DNA of 64,000 nt, from positions 31,365 to 95,364 of the forward strand of contig DASRIC010000064.1 of assembly GCA_035650215.1 (NCBI GenBank). The letters run 5' to 3'. The notes under the pieces are model-generated. The model saw only the letters and a list, made by a program, of their open reading frames with translations, ran no database searches and was not told the origin of the DNA. Both the position numbers and the translations under genes were made by a program. Positions 32,052 to 39,539 of this stretch are shown here, in pieces. Origin of the DNA: JACVRW01 sp035650215 (GTDB taxonomy: Bacteria > Actinomycetota > Thermoleophilia > Solirubrobacterales > Thermoleophilaceae). Positions within the stretch are counted from its first letter, which is position 1. Each line of letters opens with the position of its first letter.

Positions 32052-32717
32052 GTGAGCGATACGGTCATCCCCGTGGCTCGGGACGCTGACATCTCGATCG
32101 TCCTGGCCGACGACCACGCCGTGGTGCGGAGCGGCCTTCGCATGCTGCTCGAGGCGGAGGACGACCTGGAGGTCGTGGCGGAGGCGGGCGATGTGGATGG
32201 GACGAGCCGAACCGTGCTCGGCTACAAGCCAACGGTGCTCGTACTCGACCTCAACATGCCGGGTGGATCGAGCCTCGAGGCGATCCCGTCGATGCTCGAG
32301 CGCTCACCCGACACCGCGATCGTGGTGCTGACGATGCAGGAGGATCCCGCCTTCGCCCGCGAAGCGCTCCGCGCCGGCGCGAAGGGGTATGTGCTCAAGC
32401 AGGCCGCCGGCACGGAGCTCGTGCAGGCAGTTCGCGCAGCCGCCGGCGGCGGCACCTGGCTCAACCCCGAGCTCGGCGCGCGCATCGCCACGGCCGAGAC
32501 GACTCCCACAGGGCCGCCGGGGGACCTCACCGAACGGGAGGTCGAGGTGCTGAGCCTTATCGCACTCGGTCACACCAACAGCGAGATCGCAGCTCAGCTC
32601 TACCTCAGCGTCCGCACGGTCGAGACCCACCGTTCGCACATCCAGCGGAAGCTCGGCCTCTCCAGCCGCGCCGAGCTGGTGCGCTACGCCCTCGACAACG
32701 ACCTGATCGAGCGCTAG
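32052..32717 (+). CDS. NarL/FixJ-family response regulator (probable island regulator)
   Basis: 221 residues. The receiver is complete: acidic pair in 'IVLADDHAVVRSG' (residues 20-21), phosphoacceptor Asp66 in 'VLVLDLNMPGGSS', Thr in 'VVLTMQED' and Lys in 'GYVLKQA'. The LuxR-type domain has 'LTEREVEVLSLIALGHTNSE' and recognition helix 'LSVRTVETHRSHIQRKLGLS'. GTG start directly behind promoter P1, so probably autoregulated. The likely partner kinase is the GAF histidine kinase at 50651-52348, in the same island. The ZIP gene follows after 10 nt. Confidence 0.92.
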   Translation: MSDTVIPVARDADISIVLADDHAVVRSGLRMLLEAEDDLEVVAEAGDVDGTSRTVLGYKPTVLVLDLNMPGGSSLEAIPSMLERSPDTAIVVLTMQEDPAFAREALRAGAKGYVLKQAAGTELVQAVRAAAGGGTWLNPELGARIATAETTPTGPPGDLTEREVEVLSLIALGHTNSEIAAQLYLSVRTVETHRSHIQRKLGLSSRAELVRYALDNDLIER

Positions 32718-32727
32718 CGAGGCGCCG

Positions 32728-33471
32728 GTGGAGGTCGTGACCCTCGGGCTCGCCGGGAGCGCGACCGCTCTTGCCACCGGTCTGGGAGCCGTGCCGGTCT
32801 TCCTCCTCGGTGACCGCGCGGAGGGGCTGCGCCCCTTCCTGTGGGGCGCGGCGGGCGGACTGATGGGGGTGGCGTCGATCGTCGGGCTCCTGCTCCCCGC
32901 CCTCGATGAGAACGGGTCCGGCTCGGTCGCGGCCGGGCTCGCGGTTGGGGTCGTCTTCCTGCTCGCCTCACGCCGTGCGCTCGAGGGACGCGACGTGCAT
33001 GTGGGCGCGCTGCGCGGTGCCGGGGTGAGGCGCTCGCTGCTCGTGTTCGGCGTGCTGCTCGTGCACAGCCTGCCGGAGGGGTTCGCGCTGGGTACGGCCT
33101 TCGCGTCCGAGACCGAGGGACTTGCCCTATACGTCATCCTGGCGATCGCGCTACAGAACGTCCCGGAAGGCACAAGCGTGGCGATCCCGATGGAGGCCGC
33201 CGGCTTCGACCGCTCACAGCAGTTCTGGGCCGCGGTGCTGACCAGCGCACCACAGCCCGTGGGGGCCATCGCCGCCTACCTCGCGGTCGAGCAGATCGCC
33301 TGGCTGCTGCCGTTCTCGTTCGCCTTCGCCGCAGGAGCGATGCTCGCGCTCGTGGTGGTCGAGTTGCTGCCCGAGGCCTTCTCGCCCGGGGGTCGCTGGG
33401 GGGCGGCCGGGGGCCTCGCCCTCGGCGCGGGCCTGATGCTGCTGCTGGCCGCGCTCCTCGGCGTCGACTGA
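32728..33471 (+). CDS. ZIP-family divalent metal transporter
   Basis: 247 residues, about eight membrane helices. The metal-site helices carry 'LVHSLPEGFALGTAFAS' and 'LQNVPEGTSVAIPMEAAGF', the H-S-x-P-E-G and Q-N-x-P-E-G motifs of the ZIP family (GufA/ZupT-like). The usual His-rich loop is short. It would import Zn, Fe or Mn. GTG start; it shares a transcript with the response regulator, tying metal supply to the island regulon. Confidence 0.9.
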   Translation: MEVVTLGLAGSATALATGLGAVPVFLLGDRAEGLRPFLWGAAGGLMGVASIVGLLLPALDENGSGSVAAGLAVGVVFLLASRRALEGRDVHVGALRGAGVRRSLLVFGVLLVHSLPEGFALGTAFASETEGLALYVILAIALQNVPEGTSVAIPMEAAGFDRSQQFWAAVLTSAPQPVGAIAAYLAVEQIAWLLPFSFAFAAGAMLALVVVELLPEAFSPGGRWGAAGGLALGAGLMLLLAALLGVD

Positions 33472-33477
33472 GGCCGG

Positions 33478-33545
33478 ATCGGTATTTGCCCGCAGACACG
33501 CGCGTAGCGCGCGCGGATGACGCCCGCCCCCGGCGACGGCACGCT
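33478..33545 (+). promoter_or_regulatory. Island regulon promoter P3 (universal stress protein operon)
   Basis: 18-bp element ATCGGTATTTGCCCGCAG (33478-33495), 20 bp, GATGACG (33516-33522), 17 bp, -10-like CACGCT (33540-33545). Unlike the other copies it is followed by a 34-nt leader with a strong AGGAGG before the ATG at 33580. Confidence 0.7.
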
Positions 33546-33579
33546 CATGGCGACCTGACCAAGCGAGGAGGCATATGCC

Positions 33580-34482
33580 ATGTACCGGAAGATCATCGTC
33601 GGCTACGACGGAAGCGACCAGTCCGAGGACGCGCTCGCCCTCGGAGCGCTGATCGCCGGCGAGTCGGACGCGAGGCTCGTGGTGGCCGGCGTGCTCCAGT
33701 TCGACCCGATCTGGGGAGTCCGCTACCCGGCGTTCCAGCAGGCCGAGGTGGACTTCAGCCGGCAGATCGAGCAGGCGGCCGCATCCGTGGGAGCGGAGGC
33801 GGAGACGATCACGAGCACCTCGGCCGGTCGCGGGCTCCACGAGCTCGCCGAGGAGCTCGCCGCCGACCTGATCGTGATCGGCTCACCTCACCGGGGCAGA
33901 GTCGGGCAGGCCGTGGCGGGCAGCGTGGCGATGAGCCTCCTCCACGGGTCGCCGTGCTCGGTGGGCGTCGCCCCGCGTGGCTACTCCGAGGGTGGTGAGC
34001 GGCGCATCACCGAGATCGCCGTCGGCGTCGACGGGTCGGACGAGGCCCGCATGGCGCTCGACGAGGCGGTGGAGCTGGCCCGCGCCGGCGGCGTGCCGAT
34101 CAAGCTCATCGCGGTCGCCGAGCTACCCTCCGTCACCTATGGCAAGAGCGGTCCCGCGGGTGGGCGCGGGCTCGAGGAAGCAATCGAGGAGACCATGCGC
34201 AGGCAGCTCGGCGGCGCGACCGAGTCGGTCCCCGGCGATGTCCGGGTCGAGCCGGTTCTCGCGACGGGCGAGCCGGCCGCGACGCTGGCCGAGCTCGCAC
34301 GCGCGGACGGCGCCCTCCTCATGCTCGGCTCGCGCTCGTACGGGCCGCTTCGGAGGGTATTGCTCGGCTCGGTCTCGGCCGCGCTTGCGCGCTCGGCGCC
34401 CTGCCCGCTGATCGTGCACCCTCGCCCCGCCAAGGCGCCGGCGCGTGGCCGCCCGCCCGTGGCCGCCGCGAGCGTTCTGTGA
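33580..34482 (+). CDS. Universal stress protein, tandem UspA domains
   Basis: 300 residues. Domain 1 starts 'KIIVGYDGSDQSEDALALGA' and ends with the ATP-binding 'GSPHRGRVGQAVAGSVAMSL'; domain 2 starts 'EIAVGVDGSDEARMALDEAV' and ends 'GSRSYGPLRRVLLGSVSAAL'. Both keep the G-x2-G-x9-G-S/T pattern of ATP-binding Usp proteins. Tandem USPs of this kind belong to the mycobacterial Dos regulon, consistent with the island theme. The gene has AGGAGG upstream and overlaps the next USP by GTGA. Confidence 0.93.
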   Translation: MYRKIIVGYDGSDQSEDALALGALIAGESDARLVVAGVLQFDPIWGVRYPAFQQAEVDFSRQIEQAAASVGAEAETITSTSAGRGLHELAEELAADLIVIGSPHRGRVGQAVAGSVAMSLLHGSPCSVGVAPRGYSEGGERRITEIAVGVDGSDEARMALDEAVELARAGGVPIKLIAVAELPSVTYGKSGPAGGRGLEEAIEETMRRQLGGATESVPGDVRVEPVLATGEPAATLAELARADGALLMLGSRSYGPLRRVLLGSVSAALARSAPCPLIVHPRPAKAPARGRPPVAAASVL

Positions 34483-35344
34483 GCGGGCCGGTCTTCCTCT
34501 GCTACGACGGATCGCCGCCTCGGCCGCCGCGCTGGCGGCGGCCGGACGGCTGCTCGCTGGACGCGAGGCACTCGTCTGCCACGCGTGGGTCGGCCTATCG
34601 GACGCCGCGGACCGCGCGGCGGCCGAGCAGGTCGCCGCGGAGGGCGTGCGGATCGCGGTGACGGCGGGCTTCCGAGCCCGCCCGCTGCCAGTCCGCGAGC
34701 AGCGCAAGACCTGGCGCACGTTGCTCGCCGAGGCGGATCGAGCGCGGGCCTCGGTGATCGTGGCCGGGGCCCACGGACGGTCCGGCCTGGCCCGGACCAT
34801 CCTCGGGAGCGTCTCCAGTGCTCTGGTGCACCATTCGGCTCGCCCGACGCTCGTCGTCCCGGGAGCACCCCCCGCCGAACCGCCCGACGGGGCGCTGCTG
34901 CTCTGCTACGACGGCTCGGCCTCCGCGAAGCACGCCCTCGAAGCCGCGGCCGAGCTCTGCGCGCCTCGAGACGGGCTGGTGTTCCACTTCTGGGAGTCCT
35001 GGGTGGCCAGGGCACCCACGCTCGCCCGGGTGAGTGGCTCGACGCAGGGAATGGCCACGGAGCTCGATGAGATCGCCGACGACCAGTCGAGGGAGGTCAC
35101 CACGCGCGGCGTCGAGCTGGCCCGCGCGGCAGGCTTCGAGGCCGAGGGGTTGTCGGAACCCGCCCTTGGCTCACCCTGGATGGCCGTACTCGACGCGGCC
35201 GATGCTCGAGACTGCGCCGGCATCGTCGTCGGCTCGCGTGGTCTGACCGGGCTCTCGGCCGCGCTCGGCAGCGTCTCGAGTGGCGTGCTCCACCACAGCC
35301 GGCTGCCGGTGCTCGTCGTCCCGCTCGCCGATACTGGCACCTAG
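34479..35344 (+). pseudogene. Universal stress protein, tandem UspA domains, interrupted by a -1 frameshift
   Basis: The frame starts at GTG 34479 with VSGPVFLCYDGS, the usual start of a Usp domain, but then breaks; the continuation ('ASAAALAAAGRLLAGREALV') is in the -1 frame from about 34511-34520. After correction the product would be about 288 residues with two domains ending 'GAHGRSGLARTILGSVSSAL' and 'GSRGLTGLSAALGSVSSGVL'. One missing base in the GC-rich 'GGATCGCCGCC' stretch explains it. It may be an assembly error or real inactivation. It is coupled to the preceding USP by GTGA. Confidence 0.8.
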
Positions 35345-35874
35345 CCGCGCGTCGGGTCGGGCTCGGGGAAGTTCGCGGGATGGGTGCGCAGGTCCCGCAG
35401 CAGCAGGCGCCAGACCAGCACGAACACGCCAAGCAGAGAGCCGAGCACGGCCACCTCGATGGGGGTGTGGTTGCGCGCCATCGCGACCACGAGCACCAAC
35501 CCGGCGAGCGCGACAAGCATCAGCGCTATCACGCGGTGGAAGCGACCGGCTTCGGAGTGGGGCCAGGGATCGAGCGGCCGCACGACCTCCCTGCCGCGAT
35601 CGGAGTCCGTGCAATGCTGCTTGACCGGGCAACGGTTGCAGACCCGCGCGCGGGCTCGGTAGCGCACCAGGCGGTGTTCGTGGTCGTGCTCGTGCGGCCA
35701 CAGGTGCTCGCCCTCCGGACACACCCAGACGTCCTGATCCTCGTGGTACTCGAAGCCGGCCGTGCGGTAGCGCAGCGAGCGCCGGTGTGTGTGCGCCGAG
35801 AGCCATTCGAGCACGAGCGCGGCCACCATCAGGGCAACGGCGTAGCCCGCTCCCAGGATGGCCTCCGGACTCAT
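35341..35874 (-). CDS. Membrane protein with Cys-rich transposase-like zinc ribbon, coupled to NO reductase
   Basis: 177 residues: helix 1 at about 5-23 ('ILGAGYAVALMVAALVLEWL'), then a soluble loop with 'DVWVCPEGEHLWPHEHDHEH', 'YRARARVCNRCPVKQHCTDS' and 'DRGREVVRPLDPWPHSEAGR', then two helices ('ALMLVALAGLVLVVAMARN', 'VAVLGSLLGVFVLVWRLLLR'). The C..C..CP..xxC spacing copies the C-terminal ribbon of IS1182-type transposases, but here it is set between membrane helices. It overlaps the NO reductase stop by 4 nt and probably assists that enzyme (metal, heme or electron delivery). Role unproven. Confidence 0.75.
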   Translation of the reverse strand: MSPEAILGAGYAVALMVAALVLEWLSAHTHRRSLRYRTAGFEYHEDQDVWVCPEGEHLWPHEHDHEHRLVRYRARARVCNRCPVKQHCTDSDRGREVVRPLDPWPHSEAGRFHRVIALMLVALAGLVLVVAMARNHTPIEVAVLGSLLGVFVLVWRLLLRDLRTHPANFPEPDPTRG

Positions 35875-38201
35875 CTGACCCGGGCCGCCGCGGCTTCCTC
35901 CGAGCTCACGTCGGTCACGCCCTCGGGTGCGTCGATCTCCGTGAAGAGGATGTCTTCCGGCTCATCGAGCGTGACTCGCTTGACCGTATGGCGCACCCCG
36001 ATGAAGCAGATCCAGAGCACGGGCAGCGCGCCGCCGACGATGAACACGAGGTCACCCGGCAGGCGCAGCCACTCGATCAGCACGTTTGTGTCCTCAGTGA
36101 GGAAATGGAGATCTCGGGCCTCCCAGTAGCCCTCGTTCACCGACTTGTAGAGCTGGGCGATGCCCAGAGGGAGCAACGTGGCGAAGCACATCCAGGCGAG
36201 CCCGATGTTGGTCGACCAGAACGCGATGCGCGCCCAGCGTTCGGGCCAGCGCTCGGCTGGGATCAGGTAGCGCAGGCAGAACATCGCCAGCCCGATGGCG
36301 AGCATGCCGTACACGCCCATCATCGCCGCGTGGCCGTGGTTGGCGGTGAGCGCGGTGCCGATCTCGTAGTAGGAGACCACCGGCAGGTTGATGAGGAACC
36401 CGAAGACGCCCGCGCCGAGGAAGTTCCAGAAGCCCACCGCCACGAGGAACATCACCGCCCAGCGGTGCGGGAAAGGCGTGCGCGACTTCGCCTCCTGGGC
36501 GGCTCCCAGCTGGAGGAACGACCACGCCTCGACGGTGAGGAACGTGAGCGGGATCACCTCGGCGGCACTGAAGAAGGCGCCCAGCGCCATGTGCTCGGCG
36601 GGCTCGCCCGAGAAGTAGACGTGATGCATCGTGCCGATCACTCCGCCGAGCGAGTACAGGATGATGTCCAGGAACACGACCGTCAGGGCGACCTTCTCCC
36701 GCACCACCCCGAGCAGCACGAACATGTACGCGACCATCACGGTCGTGAACAGCTCGAGGAAGTCCTCGACCCACAGGTGCACGACCCAGAAGCGCCAGAA
36801 CTCGTTGACGGTGAAGTGCTGGCCCGTCTGGGCGATCAGCCCCACCGCATAGAAGGCCGGGATCGCTAGCGCCGCCATGAAGAAGAGCCACGGCATGTTG
36901 GCCGGGTGCTCGCCACGGAGCCGCGCGCGGAGCACGCGCCAGAGCATGTACACCCAGACGAAGAGCCCGACCGACAGAAGCATCTGCCAAACGCGCGCCA
37001 GGTCCAGGTACTCGAAGCCCTGGAGGCCGAACCAGTTGGTGGCGGCGTCGCCGAGCAGGCCGTGAACGCCGAGGAACGAGCCGATCAGCGTCCCGAACAC
37101 AACCACCGCAAGCGCGCCGAGCAGCAGGAAGGCGAGCTTGCCCTGACCGCGCGGCTCGCGCCTTGCGATCATCGGCGCAAGGAAGATACCGGCCGCGACG
37201 AACGAGGTCGCGACCCAGAAGATGGCGAGCTGCACGTGCCAGGTGCGCATCAGGTTGAACGGGAGGAGCTCCGCCAGGTCGATGCCGAAGAAGCCCGTCA
37301 ACTCCGCTCGGTAGTGCTGTGACGCCGCTCCCACCATGACCTGGATCAAGAACAGCGCCGCCATCACGAAGAAGAACCAGGCGCAGGCGCGCTGCGCGGG
37401 CGTCAGCGCCACGTCGCCCGGGGTCCGGAAGCGGAGCGTGGCCTGCTCACGCCCGTGCCAGCCGAGGATGTTCCAGCGCCCGAAGGCGCCGAACAGCAGG
37501 CCGATTCCGCCCAGCAGCGCCACCAGGGACAGCACTGACCAGACGATCACGTTCGCAGTCGGCTTGTTGTCGACACGCGGCTCGGGCGGCCAGTTGTTCG
37601 TGTAGGAGTAGTTGTGACCAGGCCGCTCGGCGGCGCCGGCCCACGCCGTCCAACCGAAGAACGCCGTCAGGGCGGCCAGATCGTCGCGATCGGTGATCGC
37701 GTCCGACCGCAAGCCATGTTTCGTGCTCGGCTCGGAGAAGAAGGCGCTGTAGTGCCGGACGAGCCGCCTGTGTGCCGCCGCCTGGGCGGCGGTCAGCTCG
37801 AGCCCGCCGCTCGTCTCGTCGTATCGGTTGGTCCGGAAGTCCGCGATCGTCCGCCGCGCCGCGGAGTCGGAGCGCTCCCCTCCGTAGCTGCGCCGCACCT
37901 GCTCCGAAGCCCGCCGCAGGTAGTCGGCGGTGTAGTCGGGACCGAGATAGGCGCCGTGGCCGAACACCGAGCCGTACTCCATGAGCCCGTTGTTGAGGAA
38001 TACCTCCTGGCCGCGCTCGACGTCGCGCTCGGTGTAGAGGACCTCGCCCTCGGGGTCGACCACGCGCTCGGGAATCGGCGGCTTGGCCTGATAGGTGCGA
38101 TACGCGAGCAGGCCGAGAACGAAGAAGCCGACCAGCACGACGAGGATGACGGCCTGCACCCAGGTCTTCGAAACGAGCAGGCTTCTGCGTTCTCCGGCCA
38201 C
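35871..38201 (-). CDS. norZ: Quinol-dependent nitric oxide reductase (qNOR)
   Basis: A 776-residue single-chain NOR of the heme-copper oxidase superfamily. The N-terminal periplasmic part ('GEVLYTERDVERGQEVFLNN', 'YGSVFGHGAYLGPDYTADYL') follows one helix; then about 13 membrane helices carry heme and FeB ligands in 'LMRTWHVQLAIFWVATSFVA', 'FWVVHLWVEDFLELFTTVMV', 'IGTMHHVYFSGEPAEHMALG' and 'LTANHGHAAMMGVYGMLAIG'. It reduces 2 NO to N2O with quinol, mainly for NO defence here since no other denitrification gene is near. GTG start with GGAAGG upstream. Confidence 0.94.
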   Translation of the reverse strand: MAGERRSLLVSKTWVQAVILVVLVGFFVLGLLAYRTYQAKPPIPERVVDPEGEVLYTERDVERGQEVFLNNGLMEYGSVFGHGAYLGPDYTADYLRRASEQVRRSYGGERSDSAARRTIADFRTNRYDETSGGLELTAAQAAAHRRLVRHYSAFFSEPSTKHGLRSDAITDRDDLAALTAFFGWTAWAGAAERPGHNYSYTNNWPPEPRVDNKPTANVIVWSVLSLVALLGGIGLLFGAFGRWNILGWHGREQATLRFRTPGDVALTPAQRACAWFFFVMAALFLIQVMVGAASQHYRAELTGFFGIDLAELLPFNLMRTWHVQLAIFWVATSFVAAGIFLAPMIARREPRGQGKLAFLLLGALAVVVFGTLIGSFLGVHGLLGDAATNWFGLQGFEYLDLARVWQMLLSVGLFVWVYMLWRVLRARLRGEHPANMPWLFFMAALAIPAFYAVGLIAQTGQHFTVNEFWRFWVVHLWVEDFLELFTTVMVAYMFVLLGVVREKVALTVVFLDIILYSLGGVIGTMHHVYFSGEPAEHMALGAFFSAAEVIPLTFLTVEAWSFLQLGAAQEAKSRTPFPHRWAVMFLVAVGFWNFLGAGVFGFLINLPVVSYYEIGTALTANHGHAAMMGVYGMLAIGLAMFCLRYLIPAERWPERWARIAFWSTNIGLAWMCFATLLPLGIAQLYKSVNEGYWEARDLHFLTEDTNVLIEWLRLPGDLVFIVGGALPVLWICFIGVRHTVKRVTLDEPEDILFTEIDAPEGVTDVSSEEAAAARVR

Positions 38202-38236
38202 GCGCCACCTTCCGTCGTCGAATGCGAAGCGGCCGC

Positions 38237-38242
38237 ACTATA
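38237..38242 (-). promoter_or_regulatory. -10-like element of the NO reductase operon
   Basis: TATAGT on the minus strand, 35 nt before the GTG at 38201. Upstream it faces the P2 18-bp element (38282-38299) in opposite orientation; the exact island spacing is not kept on this strand, so shared control by the same regulator is only possible. Confidence 0.4.
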
Positions 38243-38281
38243 GGACCGCCGCAGGCCCGCGGCGTAGCGTCCGGCGCTGAA

Positions 38282-38356
38282 TTCGGTAGTTCGCCGCAGT
38301 CCGGACAGGGGTCGCCGCGGATGGCGCTGCCATTGCCCAGACGTAGGGTCGAGCTC
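38282..38356 (+). promoter_or_regulatory. Island regulon promoter P2 (degenerate LuxR regulator)
   Basis: 18-bp element TTCGGTAGTTCGCCGCAG (38282-38299), 20 bp, GATGGCG (38320-38326), 17 bp, -10-like TAGGGT (38344-38349), 7 nt, GTG start at 38357. The element differs from P1 in only two of 18 positions. Confidence 0.75.
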
Positions 38357-38866
38357 GTGTCGATCACGGTGCTCGTAGCGGGATGTCCCGGCGCACTGGA
38401 TGAGTTGCACGCCGCCGACGGAGTGGTGGAGCTCGTGGGCCGCGTGCGCTCGCTCGATGAGGCGCAGGAGGCGCTGCGTGTGCTGCGCCCCGCTGTGCTC
38501 GTGCTCGACGTCGACCTCACCCACCGCGGGAGCCTCTGCTCGCTACCAGCCCTGCGCAGGGCGTCGCCCGGCACCGCAATCGTGCTGCCGCCCGCCGGCG
38601 AGCACGGCCCGCGGCTGGTTCGCGCGGTTCGTATGGCGGCTCAGGACTTCGAGCGCCGGCGCGATCAGAACGGGCTCACGGGCCGCGAGCGCGACGTCGT
38701 TCGACTGGTCGCACTGGGCCACACCAACACCGAGGTCGCCGATCGCCTCACGCTGAGCGTCCGGACCATCGAGACGCATCGTGCCCGGATCCAGCGGCGA
38801 CTCGGCCTGTCGACGCGAGCGGAGCTCGTGCGCTGGGCACTCGACCACGGCATGCTCGAGTCCTGA
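38357..38866 (+). CDS. LuxR-family regulator with degenerate, shortened receiver
   Basis: 169 residues from GTG. The receiver-like part keeps 'AVLVLDVDLTHRGSL' but lacks the acidic pair after strand 1 ('ITVLVAGCPGALDEL') and ends early, without the Thr and Lys switch region, so phosphorylation is unlikely. The DNA-binding domain 'LTGRERDVVRLVALGHTNTE' with 'LSVRTIETHRARIQRRLGLS' and 'TRAELVRWALDHGMLES' is almost the same as in the regulator at 32052, so it should read the same site. Driven by P2, it may act as a modulator or antagonist of that regulator. Confidence 0.88.
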   Translation: MSITVLVAGCPGALDELHAADGVVELVGRVRSLDEAQEALRVLRPAVLVLDVDLTHRGSLCSLPALRRASPGTAIVLPPAGEHGPRLVRAVRMAAQDFERRRDQNGLTGRERDVVRLVALGHTNTEVADRLTLSVRTIETHRARIQRRLGLSTRAELVRWALDHGMLES

Positions 38867-38889
38867 GCGCGCTGCTACGCCTGGTCGCC

Positions 38890-38963
38890 ATCCGTGATCT
38901 CCCGCAGCCTCTCCGCGGGCTCGCGCGGATGCCGGCGGGAGCGCACGCGGGGATGCTGGAAGC
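38890..38963 (+). promoter_or_regulatory. Island regulon promoter P4 (flavodoxin-treT-phosphoketolase-ackA operon)
   Basis: 18-bp element ATCCGTGATCTCCCGCAG (38890-38907), 20 bp, GATGCCG (38928-38934), 17 bp, -10-like GATGCT (38952-38957), 6 nt, ATG at 38964 of a 14-codon reading frame that overlaps the flavodoxin start. Confidence 0.72.
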
Positions 38964-39008
38964 ATGAGCAAGGACGTCCCCGTGCAACGCCGCCTCGGAC
39001 CGCCATGA
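38964..39008 (+). CDS. Leaderless 14-codon leader peptide MSKDVPVQRRLGPP
   Basis: The ATG is 6 nt after the P4 -10 element, where the other island promoters place their start codon. The frame reads MSKDVPVQRRLGPP and its TGA overlaps the ATG of the flavodoxin gene (ATGA). Ribosomes loading on the leaderless mRNA would therefore translate this peptide and re-initiate on flavodoxin. The terminal Pro-Pro before the stop could slow termination. Whether the peptide has a function is unknown. Confidence 0.5.
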   Translation: MSKDVPVQRRLGPP

Positions 39009-39520
39009 TCGGGGTTGTCGCCGCGAGCAAGCACGGCAGCACCTCCGAGATCGCCGACACGGTTGCCGACGAGCTCCGCCAAGCCGGTCTCGAGGTTGAT
39101 CGCCGGGCGGCCGAGGAGGTGACGAGCCTGGACGGGTTCGACGCGGTGGTACTCGGCAGCCCGGTCTACGGAGGGCGGTGGCTCGAGGGAGCCCGGCGGC
39201 TCCTGTCGGAGCAGTCGGCGGCGCTCGCCGCCCGCCCGGTCTGGCTCTTCAGCGTCGGACCGGTCGGCGATCCGCCCAAGCCGGATGCACCGGAGCGGGG
39301 CGAACTGCGCGACGCGGCGGCGGCAATCAGAGCTCGCGAGCACCGAGTCTTCACCGGCCGGCTCGACCGCTCCCTGCTCAGCCGCACCGAGCGCCTGATG
39401 GTGCGTGCGGTTCGCGCGCCGGACGGCGACTTCCGCGACTGGGAGGAGATCCGGACATGGACGCGGTCGATCGCGGACACACTCGACGTCGAGGGCGGCC
39501 CGCCGCCGTCGGGCGGTTGA
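39005..39520 (+). CDS. Flavodoxin-domain protein
   Basis: 171 residues: the FMN phosphate loop 'GVVAASKHGSTSEIADTVAD' at the start, 'FDAVVLGSPVYGGRWLEGAR' for the second FMN loop, and 'PVWLFSVGPVGDPPKPDAPE'. It is closest in layout to HemG/flavodoxin-like menaquinol or protoporphyrinogen oxidoreductases. It could serve as a low-potential electron carrier or quinone-linked reductase under oxygen limitation. ATGA overlap with the leader peptide; treT starts 19 nt after its stop. Confidence 0.88.
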   Translation: MIGVVAASKHGSTSEIADTVADELRQAGLEVDRRAAEEVTSLDGFDAVVLGSPVYGGRWLEGARRLLSEQSAALAARPVWLFSVGPVGDPPKPDAPERGELRDAAAAIRAREHRVFTGRLDRSLLSRTERLMVRAVRAPDGDFRDWEEIRTWTRSIADTLDVEGGPPPSGG

Positions 39521-39539
39521 CCCGGATAGACCCGGCCCG

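Noticed and set aside
31784..32089. Plus-strand 101-codon frame over promoter P1
   Set aside because: It runs through the regulatory element and the start of the response regulator, with Arg/Gly/Ser noise composition.
38222..38300. Seventh copy of the island promoter geometry driving qNOR on the minus strand
   Set aside because: A TATAGT hexamer and a weak GATGCCG-like box are present, but the only nearby 18-bp element faces the other way and the 20-bp spacing is not kept.
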